DNA of 64,000 bases, taken from assembly GCA_014925825.1 (NCBI GenBank), contig JACGCK010000013.1:496001-560000 (forward strand). The letters run 5' to 3'. The notes below the pieces were generated by a model, which ran no database searches, had not been told where the DNA came from, and saw only the letters and a list, made by a program, of their open reading frames with translations. The DNA comes from Pholiota molesta (taxonomy: Eukaryota; Basidiomycota; Agaricomycetes; Agaricales; Strophariaceae). This document shows, one piece after another, positions 49,090 to 61,579 of this stretch (position 1 is its first letter; each line of letters starts with the position of its first letter). A program made the position numbers and the translations under genes.

Positions 49090-52000
49090 TCATAATTTGA
49101 GCTCAGTCAAGACCCGCCTGGCTAGCATTTGGTATTGCCAGCCGTCTCCACCAGCACGTCGGAATTGAATTCCGTGCAAAGGGAGCCAAGGCACCTAATC
49201 AATGAAGTGAGCTCAAGCTTGCAGATACAGACAGACTGGACGTACCTTGACAATATTGATTTCAAAGCGTACACTCAGGCTGTTATTCCCCATACTATCA
49301 AATAACTCCTTATCGATCGCCCCAGTCGGAAGCGGGCTTGGGCTGCGGGGTTGTGGGGAAGTGGGTCGGGTAGCGAAGTCACGGGGGATCGGGGGTAAAA
49401 CTTTGCCCTTGTTGGAGACGGCTGGCGAATGAGACCTCGGAGGGCTGGTCTCGGACTCAGCGTATTGGAAGGAAGGAGACAGTCCATTGGTTTGCACTTG
49501 GCTCTCCGGTGGAGCAACGACGGTATGGTTGGATGAGACATTGAAGAAAGACGAGGAACCGCTGCTCGCAGTGGTCATCAAGGTGCCACCTGAAGGCCGA
49601 CCTAACGTCTCCTTGTCCTTTTCATGTTCCTTCGGTTTGTCCATAGACTGCTCCCTTTCCTTGCCCTTCTCCCGCTTCATACCAAAGGAAAGCTTCGAGG
49701 CTTTCTTGACGATAGACGGTCGGCTTTGAACTGGGGTCATTGGGGACGTATCCCCCGATGTGAACGAGGATTGCTGATTGTGTTGGGTATTTCTCGGGGT
49801 TTGTGGCTCGACAGTGGATAGATCGATCGAAGGCAAATGTATGCACTCAAAGCCACCCTTGTTTTCTCTATATTGCACTTGCATTCTATCAAGCACGCGT
49901 CGGATATCAGCTTTGATGACACCAGGAGGTTTGGTAGATGTGGTGGCGACACTGCAAATAATGAAAGTCAGTTAACTGGTCCATGTTCAAGAAGAATACA
50001 GACGCACCTGAAAAGTCCCTTCAAGAATACAGGCTTAAAGTCCTTCTCGCTTGTATGACGTTCGTCCTCCTCCTTGAATGTCTCCTCGGGACCCTCCTCG
50101 CCAGCGCCATCTCCATTGTGCTGCACATTGCCAGTCTCCTCCTCTTCTCGCTTTTCTGTCATGTCCTCAGGTTCAGCCTTGGAGAACAAACGCTCAGCGA
50201 GAGGCCTGCCCGAGCTGCTGCTGTACCCGTAGATGGCCGACGATTCCGTCCGATGGTGCCTCCAGGAGAACTACCCATGAGCGCAGAGCCCGTGCTGGTC
50301 CGCCGTTCATGTCGGTTCGACCGCCCTTGTGGATCGAGAATCGTCGCCGCCCGCCGATGGACGTTCCCAACCGGCTGGCTGATACTCGGTGACATCGACT
50401 TCGGCGCCGTTGCAGGACTCGGCGAGCTGGCCGTGCTCGCAAATTCTGCATCAGGCTCCATCTGCGGCGACTTCTCCTCCGCCGACGGCCTGGGCGACGA
50501 CGGAGACAGGCCGCCGAGAATCGTGCCCCGCTTCGCATTGAGCGACCCGTGCTTCCGGCTGTCATCCGACCGCCCGCCGACGAGCAGGCTCCCGAACTTG
50601 CGCACCAGCGTCGCCCCGGAGGAGAACGGCGACGGGCCGTGCTCGTGGTGCTTGTCCTTCTCCGGGCTCTCCTCGCTCAGCTCCTGGAACGACGTCAGCT
50701 CCGGGCCGGCCGTCTTCGGCGCCGGCGGGAGGCGGCTCACGCCCTGCTCGTCGGCGGCCTCACCCGCGCCCCCGAACATGCCGCCCCACCCGCGCGCGAG
50801 CGCCGTCGGGCGCTGGCTCATGCTATGGCTCCGGCGATGCGTGCTGGGCGGCGGCGCCCGCGGCAGGCCGCGTTTCGGGCCCAGCGCGTTCTGATCGATC
50901 TCGATGTGCTGCCTCTGCTGTGCGGAGGGCGAGGGCGGCGGCAGGCCGGGGTCGCGCGCGCGGGGTTGCGCGAACGTCGGCGTGGTCGGCGAGGGCGAGA
51001 TGGTGTTGTCGTACGACATGCCGGAATAATGCGAGGTCTCTGGGGCAGGAAGGCGGGGGAGCGGCATGCTGTAGTCGGCCTTTGCTTTCGTCGAGGGAAG
51101 GGGGTCCTTTCTTGAGCCGACGGGCGCCGTGTAGTGGGGCTGGGCGGAGGCGTTGTATTGCTGCTGCCTCAATGACCCGTCGTCGACCGGAGTGGGCACA
51201 GTGAGCGCGTTAGGATTGACAGGTTCGCCGGAGATCGAGAGCTGCGAGCTGGCGAATTGGCCCGCGCCGTAAACGCGATCGCGCTCCATCTTCTCCCGCG
51301 CGAGGTAGTACATCGATATCAAGGGATGGAAGCCTTTTGTTGGGTCCATTGGTTCGCGGTTAGGATCTGAAAACGATGGATGAGCGAGATGATGGTGAGA
51401 ATTGGGCGGTGAATGACTAATTGGGCTCCCTGATGGTGACGACGCTGGTGCAAACAGCTTGCGTCTGTAGTAGTCGAATCCTGAAAAACGACGATTCTTT
51501 TTCGGTGCTGAGGAGTCGGTTTTGCCACCGGTGCTGTCGAACGAGACGGCAAGGCTGGAATTGGACACCGATTCGCCCCAGCGTGGACCGCTACCGTTCA
51601 GGTTGTTCGTGCTTCGTTTTCGCTCCCAATGCTGGACCGAGCGGATGTATGCCTCCGATTCAAGGATTTGGACGAGTTTGGTTTCAATATCGTCTTCAGT
51701 TCCGAACTCGAACCCCGTCATGCCCTTGATAACTTGGCGATCAAGCTCATCCGCACGAAGGGGCTCACGATGCACCATATGAATGGCCGGCGGTCCACTG
51801 AACCCGCGGACCATCCATGGGTGACTCATGACTTCGGACAGCGTAGCACGGTTAGCGGGATTAGTGACCAACATCCGAGACAGTAGGTGCTTGCATTCTA
51901 TAAGATAACGAGTTCAGTAGAGGAAACAAGTGAACAGAAAAGAAATTACCGGCACTTAGCCAAACAGGGTATTCCACAAGACCGCGTTTGATCTTTGCAT

Positions 52001-53219
52001 GCAGTGCTGGCATACTCTGGTCGTCGAAAGGAACCTTTCCGCACACCAGCACATACAGGACAACGCCAAAACTCCACACATCCACCTCCGGTCCGGTATA
52101 CACACGAGCATTGAGTAATTCGGGAGCAGCGAAATATAGCGATCCGCAAAATGTGGATAGGTGGGCGACGGGGTCGTAAAGGTTTGAAAGACCGAAATCG
52201 ATAATTTTGATATTGCCTGTTTGAGAAATGAGAATATTCTCTATCTTGAGGTCTAAACATAGTGTCAGGAAAATCAGGGTTTCATGGACTGCGGCAAAGT
52301 TGATGTACCTCGATGGACGACGTTATTTAGGTGGCAATATTCCAGAGCGCTCCCAATTTGTCTGGCGAACTTGCGAGCCACGCGCTCCCGCAGTCGCCCG
52401 TGGCTGATGATGTAGTCCAGCATCTGCCCTCCATTCACGTATTCAAACACCATGTAATAGTGATGTTGATGGATGATCATCTCCCGCATACCGCAGATAT
52501 ATGGATGGTAGAGCAGCATCGAGAGTGCCGCTTCCCGTAGTGTCCGAATCTCCTTGGACGCATCTCGCGAGGCCTGACGTGTTGCGCTGTCGCTGTTGCC
52601 ACTCGCGCCATTTGTCTGAGGCGGAGGGGTGGGGTGCACCCGGGGCAGGATCTTGACAGCTAGCTATAATGTCGAATGTGAGACGACTCCGGAGATATAT
52701 AGAACATATGCATACCTTTTCCCCGGTAACGTTATGAGTGGCAAGCTTAACTTTGCCCATGCTGCCCGCTCCCAAGGTTTTGCTGAGCGTGTAGTCGCCC
52801 AGGATCCTATTCGACCGACTGGACCGCCCAGTTGTGCTGCTGTGCTCATCTCGATGTCGCCGTCGCTCCCTGTTCTCCTCGGTGGAAGCCTGAGACCGGT
52901 CTCTTGTCTCCGTCGAACTGGTGTTGGCGGATGCAGCGGCTGCGGCTGCGTTGGCAGCCACGACAGGGGTGGTATGTGCAGCATACGCCTGGGGTGGCAT
53001 GGAGACAGGACGTGCACGGTGCGAGTTCGGGGTGGGACCCCTGGAGGCTGGCGCTGGCGAATTGTGGAGGAGTGGTGCAGGGTGTGGTGGCTGCGAAATG
53101 GCCATATCAAACTCGTGCCCGCCGATCATGCCTCCATGAGACGGCGTTACGTGTCCCGCGACGGCATCTTCGGGGACCTGGTTGAGCTGCGGGACGAGAG
53201 CTGTTGCGTAGCTGGCCAT
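49090..53219 (-). CDS. KIN1: KIN1/MARK-type Ser/Thr protein kinase with KA1 domain
   Basis: A polarity and secretion kinase of the Kin1/Par-1 group. Six minus-strand exons, 53219-52716, 52663-52309, 52252-51950, 51897-50008, 49951-49246 and 49194-49090, give about 1287 residues. The start [14 protein letters not shown] was chosen as the first Met after a low-complexity leader. The kinase domain begins about residue 140: [100 protein letters not shown], ending [14 protein letters not shown] long Ser/Pro-rich middle (phosphorylation-prone by composition) follows. The C-terminal 45 residues [20 protein letters not shown] and [15 protein letters not shown] form the membrane-binding KA1 domain. 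One G is missing near 50227 (GGGG read as GGG). Confidence 0.93.
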
Positions 53220-54164
53220 ATCTTTTCGCGACTGGGCTAACTGGGCGCCGTGTGTGCTGGGGTGGCCTGTGCACCGGGTGGGTGGCGGGTGGGATGGGCG
53301 CTGTCCGGGCGGCGGCGATAGAAAGGAGCGTCTGGGATGGCCTCGACTGAAAAGTGGGAGGTCGCTGTCAAGATCTGAAGCTGAAGAACATATAATTGTG
53401 TGGGATTTACAAGCCGGTCTTGACGGACGGCCCTGACTACTTATTTGTACATACAACGCCGCCACTCCTATACCCTGCAAATTGCAGCGGGGCAATAGAC
53501 CCCGGTTCAACTTTCAGATGTCCAAGTCGTACTTCTCTTCATTAATAATAATAGACAGTTGTCGTACAACCTAAGCACACTGTCAGCAGAGGTGATTAAT
53601 ATTGATTCCACTAACGTTGCGGCGTGCCCGTCGCCGCTTCCGACGCACGGCGCACAGGCGGGCTTAGACCGCAAAATACAAAGCCCAAAGCGGCCCCTGA
53701 ATTAACAACTTTTGGATTCAAAAGTCGAACGTCGGAGGTATGATGAAGTGGCGCCAACGTCATCATCTTGCATTCGTTCGCCCAACCTGCCTTCGAAGTA
53801 CAGCTCCAACTAGCCGGAGTCATCGATGTGCAATGCCAAACGACGTGGTCGTTCCCCCAGCATACTTCCTGTCGCCACAGGCTCCAGCGCTATAGATCCA
53901 TAATCAATCATGGGAAGACGTGTCGTGCTGTTCTCTGCTGTGTTCCGAAGTTTTACGTCCGAGACAGCTGGAAGGATGGAAGCCAGTAATACGAAATCGT
54001 CTTCAAATCAGCCTTGCAAGATACATGAGCCATAGCCTCGATCCAAAACAACCATGAGAATAGAAAAAAAAGGGTATGATACAATAATAAAAAGAATGCA
54101 AGAACACCAGGTCCAGAACACAAGAATACAGACATACGAAACAATCAGTCGAACAGTCCATCTC
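53220..54164. other. KIN1 upstream region and SPC1 3' flank
   Basis: No gene is supported. The in-frame open sequence upstream of the KIN1 start continues to 53510 and could be 5' UTR or an alternative N-terminus. Confidence 0.4.
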
Positions 54165-54662
54165 TCATTGGGCTTTTGATTTTGATTTGGCGGGCAACCA
54201 TTTTACTGGGTGTCGGTTGAACATCGGCCAAGGAGGCAGCAACATCTGATAATAAACTGAGTATGGTATCTCAAGAGGAGTGGCGTTGAATCCTAGCTCA
54301 CCAGCGCCAGTGTTAACGTCGATAAACCCATGATAGCAAAAGTGACTCGAATATCCTGAAGGGCAAATCCAACGCCAAATGCGAAGACCTGCAAATTCAA
54401 GAATTAGTGAGTGTTGAAATAAAGATGCACAATGCGCGCTGTGAAGGAGGTAGAACAACAACTTATATCCTCCCACCGAGCATTCTATTGAACTTCAAAG
54501 ACACTCACTGTAGAAGATGCAAGGACAACTCTCGAAACGAGGTCAACCAATGTTTGCCCTGCGAAATCCTATTTGCTACAGCTCAGACACTACCCTTCCG
54601 AAACGGGTATAAAATAGGCTCACAATCCTTCCCTCTGCCAGATCCTGCAAGAATGAACTCAT
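54165..54662 (-). CDS. SPC1: Signal peptidase complex subunit 1 (SPC1/SPCS1)
   Basis: A small ER membrane subunit of the complex that removes signal peptides. Four minus-strand exons, 54662-54624, 54568-54509, 54388-54302 and 54245-54165, join in phase 0 to give 88 residues, close to the family norm. The protein reads MSSFLQDLAEGRI, DFAGQTLVDLVSRVVLASST, VFAFGVGFALQDIRVTFAIM and continues with PPWPMFNRHPVKWLP, the conserved Pro-Pro-Trp-Pro...Asn-Arg-His-Pro...Trp-Leu-Pro end. Two hydrophobic helices fit the hairpin topology. The acceptor of intron 1 was set at TAG before GATTTC because it gives the conserved IDFxGQ join. It is too short to appear as one open frame. Divergent from the next gene. 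Confidence 0.92.
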
Positions 54663-55113
54663 GATTGGGGTCGTTGGTTAGGTGAAGCTTTAATGAAATA
54701 TAGAGAAGACGGAAAGCTCAGGCTTGCGGCTGTTTAGAGAGAGCTGGAGATCAAGAACGCCAGCAAAAGGTGCAGATACGCAAAGACAACGCGGTTAAGC
54801 AACAAATGGGACTTCAGAGTCGCGGGGACGACGTGTCGAAAGACGTAGTGATCACGTCACGTGCAAATACCGAACTAAATATAGCCGCGTTGCAGTGCTG
54901 AGTGCATCGACGGACGATTCGACTGATTCGACTCTAACCATCACCTTCCTCGACCTCTCTCAATATACGCTCTTATTCAAAAGCTAATCCACTCTTGCAC
55001 TTTAAAGAACTCGGACCCCAGTATCCTTGGACTTATTTATGAGCTGAATTTACGATCGGTTCCCCTTCTCAGGCTTCCCCTGGCATTGTACACTGCCAAC
55101 TTGAAATTTGAAT
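54663..55113. promoter_or_regulatory. Shared upstream region, SPC1 and membrane-protein gene
   Basis: 451 bp between divergent starts. GTGATCACGTCACGTGCA at about 54848-54866 holds overlapping CACGTCA and CACGTG elements, typical binding sites of bZIP and bHLH factors. Confidence 0.4.
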
Positions 55114-56177
55114 ATGAGCGACATTCAAGAAACCTTGTCTATAACAGGTATATTCTGTATTAATTAGAAACTTCTCTCTTTGAACAACTAATTTGTTTAT
55201 TAGGAATAGGCGTCCGTTCGTCTATCTATATCCATGCTCTTCTCGGTCCCATCGCTATCTGGGCTCAGTATGCTCGACACGGAAGTTTAGGGACCGATTC
55301 AAATAGAACCATTATCTTAATGTTTGATCACATAGTTGGAAAGCTACTCCTGATTGGAATTGCACTGTTCATCACAGCTATTATCGCCGCCAAATCCACC
55401 GCAGGCCTTAGCTCTATCGAAGGCCTCGTCGTTCTGAACCTGCTGTGGACCGTCAACGCAGCCATGCTATTGCTGAGCATGGCGACTCCCCTACTCAACT
55501 GGTTTGGTCCTTGCCCAGGATCCACGCGGCAGCGAGAAGAGCGCTATCGGTTTCAAAGCCTGCGCGGCGCTTGGAACGTTTATCCGTGCAGCGTCATCGT
55601 CCATTCCGTTTTGCTAGCGGCCTTCGGCCTATGGTTCTGGACAACTCCTAAAATGTTCCTGGACGACAGCTCCTCTGTGTACTACTGGATATTTGGTCGG
55701 ATCTCCATCCTTAACAGCTCGTTCCGCAAAGCATCTTTAGCTATCTACACTATTTCGGCGATTCCAGGAATCAACATGATGTTCCACGCAATTGTCGCAT
55801 TGTCCATTCCAGCACTAATTACAGCCGTCTTGATGGTAACTTTTAAGCGCTTCGACAACAGTGCCTTCGAATATTCAATGCACGCGACTGCCTCATTCGC
55901 ATTTTTGGCGCAACCCATATACTTCATCGTATCCACAGAAATGGTCATTAGAACGAATTCCATCGGAGGAACGAGCACAGCCCTCGACACATGGACCATT
56001 GGGGATACTGTTTTTCTCCTTATTACTGCAACATCTATCAAGTCGATAGTAGATCTGACGCTCAACTCATGGCAGTCATATTTTCCTGCGATTGATTCTG
56101 TGCAGGAACCGACCATACAACGTGCTGATTCTGGGGAAAATAAAAATGGGACAACAGCAGAGGATGTTCTTGTTTAA
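55114..56177 (+). CDS. Multi-pass membrane protein, family not recognised
   Basis: Two exons, 55114-55147 and 55204-56177, joined across a 56-nt intron give 335 residues with no defects. After MSDIQETLSITG, seven or so hydrophobic segments are spaced through the chain, including IVGKLLLIGIALFITAIIAA, VLNLLWTVNAAMLLLSMATP, VIVHSVLLAAFGLWFW, IVALSIPALITAVLMVTF, ATASFAFLAQPIYFIVSTEM and TVFLLITATSIKSIV. A GPCPGSTRQREERYRF loop is cytosolic-looking. The hydrophilic tail carries no motif. The layout is like the fungal seven-helix proteins of unknown function, but none of their signature motifs is clear. It is a real gene; its role is unknown. Confidence 0.75.
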
Positions 56178-56738
56178 TCAAGGGATATTTGAACGATGTT
56201 AGGCTTGTTCCATGGGTTGAATGTTTACCTAGCCCAGACCGAAGAGCTTTAAAACGACGACGAAGACAAGTAATCTCTCGTCTGTTCTGATTCCTGAAAC
56301 CAATGATGTAAGTAGTATGTATTTGACCAACGAGTGGGGTCGGAAGCACTTTCGAAATATATACTCGTGCTAAAATAATAAATGTAGAGAATGTGGGGTG
56401 TTCTACGTACGTGCGACTCGCGATGATGGATGTTTTGGGATTGGGAGGCACTCAAGCCAAACTCAAGCGCTCAACTTAGCGCCCCGGGTGAGTCGGACCG
56501 GGAATGTCTTGTCACATGGATCGTCGTTCGGCAAGGTTTTGGTTCGTTTCTCAGTCGTTGCAATTGCTTTGGCACTAATTTCAAGTTCGCACCCTTACCT
56601 TTGTTCCAAACTTTGATTTTGCTTCACAGTACAGCTAACCCATTCTCTATCCAAGGTATGTTTGCAAATAATACCATTTCTTATCTTACATAAATATTCC
56701 GACTTACAAACTGACGCATGCGCCCAAGCAGCTTCATC
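56178..56738. other. No gene recognised
   Basis: Intergenic. The last part (56657-56731) may be a 5' UTR intron of the F-box gene: AAGGTATGTTTG ... CCCAAGCAG. Confidence 0.4.
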
Positions 56739-57984
56739 ATGACAGATGATGTGTTGGATTCTTTCAAAGTACACTTTCCCAACATATTTGCCTTCCATGT
56801 AAGTGATATCATGACCTCGCAACCTGTGCATTGAAGACTTCGGTTTCTTGTAGGGAATGGGAGATTCAGCGCCCGACTACTCTAGCATAGATCTTACAAA
56901 TCGGCGTATTGACTCTATGCTTCATGTTCTCCGTCAGCAACGAGCCTCTAACGCTCGCATACGAAACTCGCAACTCCCTATTTCGTGTTTACCTCCTGAA
57001 ATTCTGTCTCGTATATTTGTAGCGGCAGTAGCGAACGAGGTTGTGAGAAAACCATTCTCAACCACATCTACCGTGGTCCCTTTGCTCCTCAGCCATGTTT
57101 GTCACACATGGAGGAGCGTGGCATTTAACCTATCGGAAATTTGGGCCACAGTCCACTGTCGAGTCGCGAAGGGGAAGGCCTCCATTCAAGCCAAGCACCT
57201 GCACGATTGGCTTACCCGCTCGAAAGAGCGACTTCTGTCTATCCGAGTTTCATTCGAGGATGAGCTATCATGGATCGAATCGCTCTCCACAGCAATCATC
57301 GTTACATTGCTTCCACACAGTCATCGATGGAGGAACCTTGACCTCGTCGTTCTAAAGGGTTGGTTTCCTCTTTTGGATCTGGTTTATGGGAAGGTGGAAA
57401 ATCTCGAGTCTCTCTCAATTCGTACACCCGGCCCTACTTTTTATGAAGGGTTACCAGACTTATTCGCTGAAGCACCTCGCCTAAGGAATGTTTTCCTAAA
57501 ATGTGCTGATTTCGAACTTCCCTGGATACATATCACCTCTGTTACCCTCCTTCAACCCTCAGTCATCCAAGTCACCACAATGATACATCATTGTCCCTGT
57601 CTCATCTCCGGAAAATTCCTAGATTTGTATGAAGGCCGTATCGTACAAGTCACGCCTTTTCCGCCTCATTTAACCTTGGAACGCCTTTCTATTTCTCTCA
57701 AAGATTTGATATCGAATCCAATCAAGGTGATGCTTGATATATTGACGCTACCCAAGCTCCGCCATTTATCCCTTGTTTTTCCCGGATGGGATTGGAATCC
57801 GCTGAGTCACATTGAAGCCTTGGTAGATCGCTCTGGATCTCCCTTAAAGTCTCTCGAAATAGGGGGCCCCACTCTTTTAACAGAAGAGGAAATAATCGAC
57901 TTTCTCCAGCTTTCCAAACATCTTGTCCACTTCAACAATCACAACCACCCCTTCATAATGTTAAATGACGATGACAACGATTAA
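56739..57984 (+). CDS. F-box protein
   Basis: Two exons, 56739-56798 and 56854-57984, give 396 residues. The first exon MTDDVLDSFKVHFPNIFAFH joins in phase to GMGDSAPDYSSIDLTNRRID; starting at 56857 instead would give 375 residues. After a coiled-coil-like RIDSMLHVLRQQRASNARIR, the F-box-like motif ISCLPPEILSRIFVAAVANE and LSHVCHTWRSVAFNLSEIWA (about residues 65-125) is the pattern shared by hundreds of agaricomycete F-box proteins, which recruit substrates to SCF ubiquitin ligases. The remainder has leucine-rich-repeat-like spacing. The target is unknown. No frameshift is present. Confidence 0.85.
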
Positions 57985-58543
57985 TACTCTCCTTGGCTTA
58001 TCATCTCACGGTAGAGTGCGTGTATTCGAAAAATTTGGATCTCTTCATGATAATTGTGATCAAGTCTGTTTGCTCGTCTGCTTGGACAAGGACAAGTCTA
58101 TCAGTATCACGGGCCCAGAATGTGCACACATCGACAAAGCCAGCACATGTGTACAGGAGCCTCCACATTCGAAAGAACCTCATGGGATTCACTAGGCTTG
58201 CTAATAATGAATTTTAGAGTCGCAGATTTCTGTCATTTGACCTGGTTCGAAGCATCCGAGTCTGTAAAGGAGGCAGTGACGCTCTACAAAGTAGGATGAT
58301 TTTGTCAACCATATATAGTCACTAGATCAATAAATCTTGTGAAAGCATTCAACTAGGTGAGTAGGATAGGCGAGAACATGACAGTACATGTGAGCAGAAT
58401 GATAGGAGGAGGGCGAGGAAGTTGAGGCTAGCGCGAGCCTTCTTATATTTTGAGTGCGATCAGAGTCATCAGACCCGCTGGGAAACTTATCATAACGATC
58501 GCATGTAAGTTCTCTTTGCTTCCTCTTCCCATCTTGTCTTGAC
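57985..58543. other. No gene recognised
   Basis: F-box gene 3' flank and aldolase upstream region. The CTCACTCT-rich stretch before 58544 is promoter-like but without a definite motif. Confidence 0.4.
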
Positions 58544-59797
58544 ATGTCTTTGGAAAACAATCTCACTCTCCAAATCCTCGAAAAGGCTGAACGCGAAGGA
58601 TATGGTATCTTAGCGCAATGCTGGCACGTTGCAAAACTCTTGACAATCTACCGTCTACGAAAGCCTGACAGCGGGCTATTGGATTAGCTACGACGCAAAC
58701 ATGGTTATCGGCTTCGTTCAAGCCGCCGAGCGTGCTCGGAGCCCAGCCATTCTTCAGATGTTCCCCGTTACCCTGGCATATGGGAAAGGCCCCTTTCTCC
58801 AGTTCTGTCTTAACGCGTTGGTTGAATTGACATATTTCAATGTGTCTGTTACTTGCTGGCTTACGAATAACTCGGCGATTCAGCGCACATCAAGCTTCTG
58901 TGCCTATTGCCGTGCATCTTGACCACGCTACGGATCCCGAACATATCGAACTGGCATTGAATCTGGCGGATCAGGGGATTAAATTCGATAGCATCATGGT
59001 CGATGCTAGTCATGCTGAAGTATGTATTTCACGAAGTCTCGGAGTCGTATGCGAAATATAACGTTCGGAACGCGCTAGACGGATGAAGAAAACATCGCAA
59101 TCGCAAAACCTTACGTAGATCGAGCGCTTAAATTGGGCATCGCGGTTGAGGTGGAGCTTGGCCGCCTCGAAGGCGGAGAGGCTGGTCTGCGCATGATCTC
59201 TGACGCCAAGCTCACAGATCCTGCAAAGGCCAGAACCTTCATGTCTGGGTGAGTCCTCATGTTACTCTTATTTTAAGTTGGATGATATATCGAATGTTCA
59301 TAGCACAGGAGCTCTGATACTCGCCCCTAGCATTGGAAATCTCCATGGTTCCTACATCAACCCACCCAACTTTCGTCAATCAATGTATGAATCATACTTG
59401 CCTTCGATAATAATAAAAATGCTAATTTGTATGTATTTATCTCTTTCCTTCTTTAGCTTGAAGGATCTCCACTCCGAGTTTCGAGGGAAGATTCCTCTAT
59501 GCCTTCACGGAACGGACGAATTACCTGATTCGTTATTTGTTGAATGTATTAAAAATGGCATCAGCAAAGTACGTTCTCAGCAACACCTTCAGGTTACAAA
59601 ATGGTCATCATTTTTATTTTTATCTTCATACTTGCTAGATAAACGTCAATAGCTGGGGCCGTGATCCTTACGCTAAGGCCCTCGGCGAAGGCTTGTTATC
59701 GAAGCCTTTCCCGGACGCTGTGGAGGAAGCCACGGAAGTCTTTATCAGGGCTTGCTCTCGATTTTTTGCTGTATTTGGATCTGCTGGGAAAGCTTGA
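58544..59797 (+). CDS. Class II (zinc) ketose-bisphosphate aldolase family protein
   Basis: The family cleaves or forms sugar phosphates by a zinc-dependent aldol reaction. Seven exons, 58544-58620, 58688-58816, 58884-59019, 59079-59248, 59304-59384, 59457-59568 and 59639-59797, give 287 residues, the usual length. Motifs are AEREGYGILAQ|CYDANMVIGFVQAAERARSP (short form: YGILAQCYDANM), IAVHLDHATDPEHI (zinc His and catalytic Asp), SIMVDASHAETDEENI, AVEVELGRLEGGEAG, APSIGNLHGSYINPPNF, LCLHGTDELPDSLF and INVNSWGRDPYAKALGEG. The first intron has no GT donor (TG|CTGGCA at 58621), yet phase and product are right, so a donor change or sequence error is likely. Its neighbour is a DenD-like epimerase, which suggests a role in four-carbon acid sugar breakdown rather than glycolysis; that is inference. 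Confidence 0.88.
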
Positions 59798-60344
59798 CGA
59801 ACAAATGCACAGCAAGACTCAGGCCTTAGGGCTGTGAAATCAGTGGTTTAAGCGCCCAAGCAGCAACCAAGTACACTGTTCGTTGTTGTCGGTATCTGTC
59901 AATTTATTTAGATATCAAAATGATAAAGGATGGTTCAAATTCACTACCAAGGACCTAATGAGTATCGATGTTTTGATTTTTGCAGTCGCATGTAATTGGG
60001 CGCTAAATTCCAAATCGGATCCCTGAGGAACCGACGGATCACGTGCCTCACATGAACGTTGTTCAGAAAATTCAGCAGATGCTCTTGACTCTTTCTCTTC
60101 AACTCAACTGCTCCAGTTTTAATCCCGAATCGCCTCGTACTATAGAAACTCTACTCAATGATGAGCATGTGGGGCTCAAGCTTAGTTTTTGAAATTGTAC
60201 CTCAGGTGACACACCTCAAAAGGCAGTGCCACAATAGGTAAATATAACCTTGCGCGCCCACCAATGCCAAACGTATAAGAATCGTTCTTCGTCCCAACTC
60301 CAATCCAGGTCGAGGCTTCCTAGGGCACCCCATATCGCTCAGAC
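59798..60344. other. No gene recognised; upstream region of the epimerase gene
   Basis: Holds CACGTG at about 60041 and no open frames of note. Confidence 0.4.
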
Positions 60345-61579
60345 ATGCGCAACGTCGTTCTAATCACAGGAGCTGCTGGTTGGCTTGGTAGACTGGTGAG
60401 CACATATTCAATAGTGTCGTTAGTAACGTGCAGAAGATAATCTTCGTTCAAATCTCCAGCTTGCTAAAGCCATCCATGAAGATCCTCTAACCCCCGATGC
60501 CAAACTGATCCTCGCCGATATCGAAGAACCGCCAGCCCCCGAAGGCTCCAACGCGGTTTGCTTGAAGGTTGACTTGACTGAAAGGGAGCAGTCGTATACT
60601 CTTTTCGATACAAAGTTCGGTCTTCCTGACACTGTATACTGCTTGCATGGCTTGATGTCCAGAGGCTCGGAGGATAGTTTTGATTTGGGCTCTAAGGTAT
60701 ATTTTATGATTCGTGCTATTTCGCCTATTTGTTTATCGGCGCTGCTATCAGATCAACGTCGATTCAGTGCGTTCCCTGCTAGAGTCAACGCGCTCGCATA
60801 GCGAACGGCATAATCCCATCAAGTTTATCTTGACATCATCGCTGGCCGTATACGGCGGACCTCTGGTATATCCCTTTCGGTGCGATCCAGGCGCAGCGTC
60901 ATTGACTATCTTTTTTAGCCCGAAATCATCACACCTTCGACGATCGCCACACCAGAGAGCTCGTACGGCTTTGCAAAGCTAGTGTCGGAGACATACATCA
61001 CCGAATATACCCGACGGGGATTTATCGATGGACGCGTTCTTCGCCTTCCTACTATTGTCGTCCGTCCTGGTGCACCTGCAAAAGCAGCATCTGCCTTCCT
61101 CTCTGGTTAGTCGTATGAACTCCGTGGCACTATTTATCTCACCTCCCATCTGTTGTTAAGGAGTAATTCGTGAACCATTACAAGGCATCGAGACCGTATG
61201 CCCGATTGGAAACTCCTTTGATGCAGCCGAACTATCCCTCAAAGTTTGGCTCGCATCCCCCGAAACAACGATCAAGAACCTAGTCCTTGCCAAACATATT
61301 CCTACGGATAAGTTCCTCTCCCACACCCGTGTCGTTTGTCTGCCTGGCTTCACTGCGAGCGTGCGCGACGAACTTGAGGCCTTGATCAAGGTTGCTGGGC
61401 CTGATGCGTTGAAGCTTGTGAAGTTCGAGGATGACCCCACCAGTAGGAAGATTGTGTCCTCGTGGCCTGCGGTCTTTGATAATTCGTATGCTCTGAGTCT
61501 CGGCTTTAGCGTTGATGAGGGTGGTTTGGAGCCTATCGTTCGGAGGTTCCAAGTAAACCTTACTTCTGGTGGTGCATGA
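60345..61579 (+). CDS. NAD-dependent epimerase/dehydratase, D-erythronate dehydrogenase (DenD)-like
   Basis: A short-chain, Rossmann-fold oxidoreductase. Five exons, 60345-60395, 60460-60696, 60752-60865, 60919-61105 and 61161-61579, give 335 residues with no defects. Motifs are VVLITGAAGWLGRL (NAD-binding GxxGxxG), LILADIEEPPAPEGSNAVCL, FILTSSLAVYGGPLPEIITP, SSYGFAKLVSETYI (YxxxK catalytic pair), GRVLRLPTIVVRPGAPAKAA and GVIREPLQGIETVCPIG. The SSLAVYGGPLP and RLPT(I/V)VVRPG phrases are characteristic of DenD, which oxidises D-erythronate to the 2-oxo acid in bacteria. The same direction and 547-bp spacing from the class II aldolase gene suggest a shared pathway. The substrate in this fungus is unproven. 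Confidence 0.88.

Noticed and set aside
49983..51204. Long plus-strand frames (up to 303 residues) opposite KIN1
   Set aside because: They are GC-driven shadows of the Ser/Pro-rich KIN1 exon on the other strand and show no domain or splice logic.
52629..53240. Plus-strand 203-residue frame opposite the KIN1 N-terminus
   Set aside because: Antisense shadow of the kinase start and low-complexity leader.
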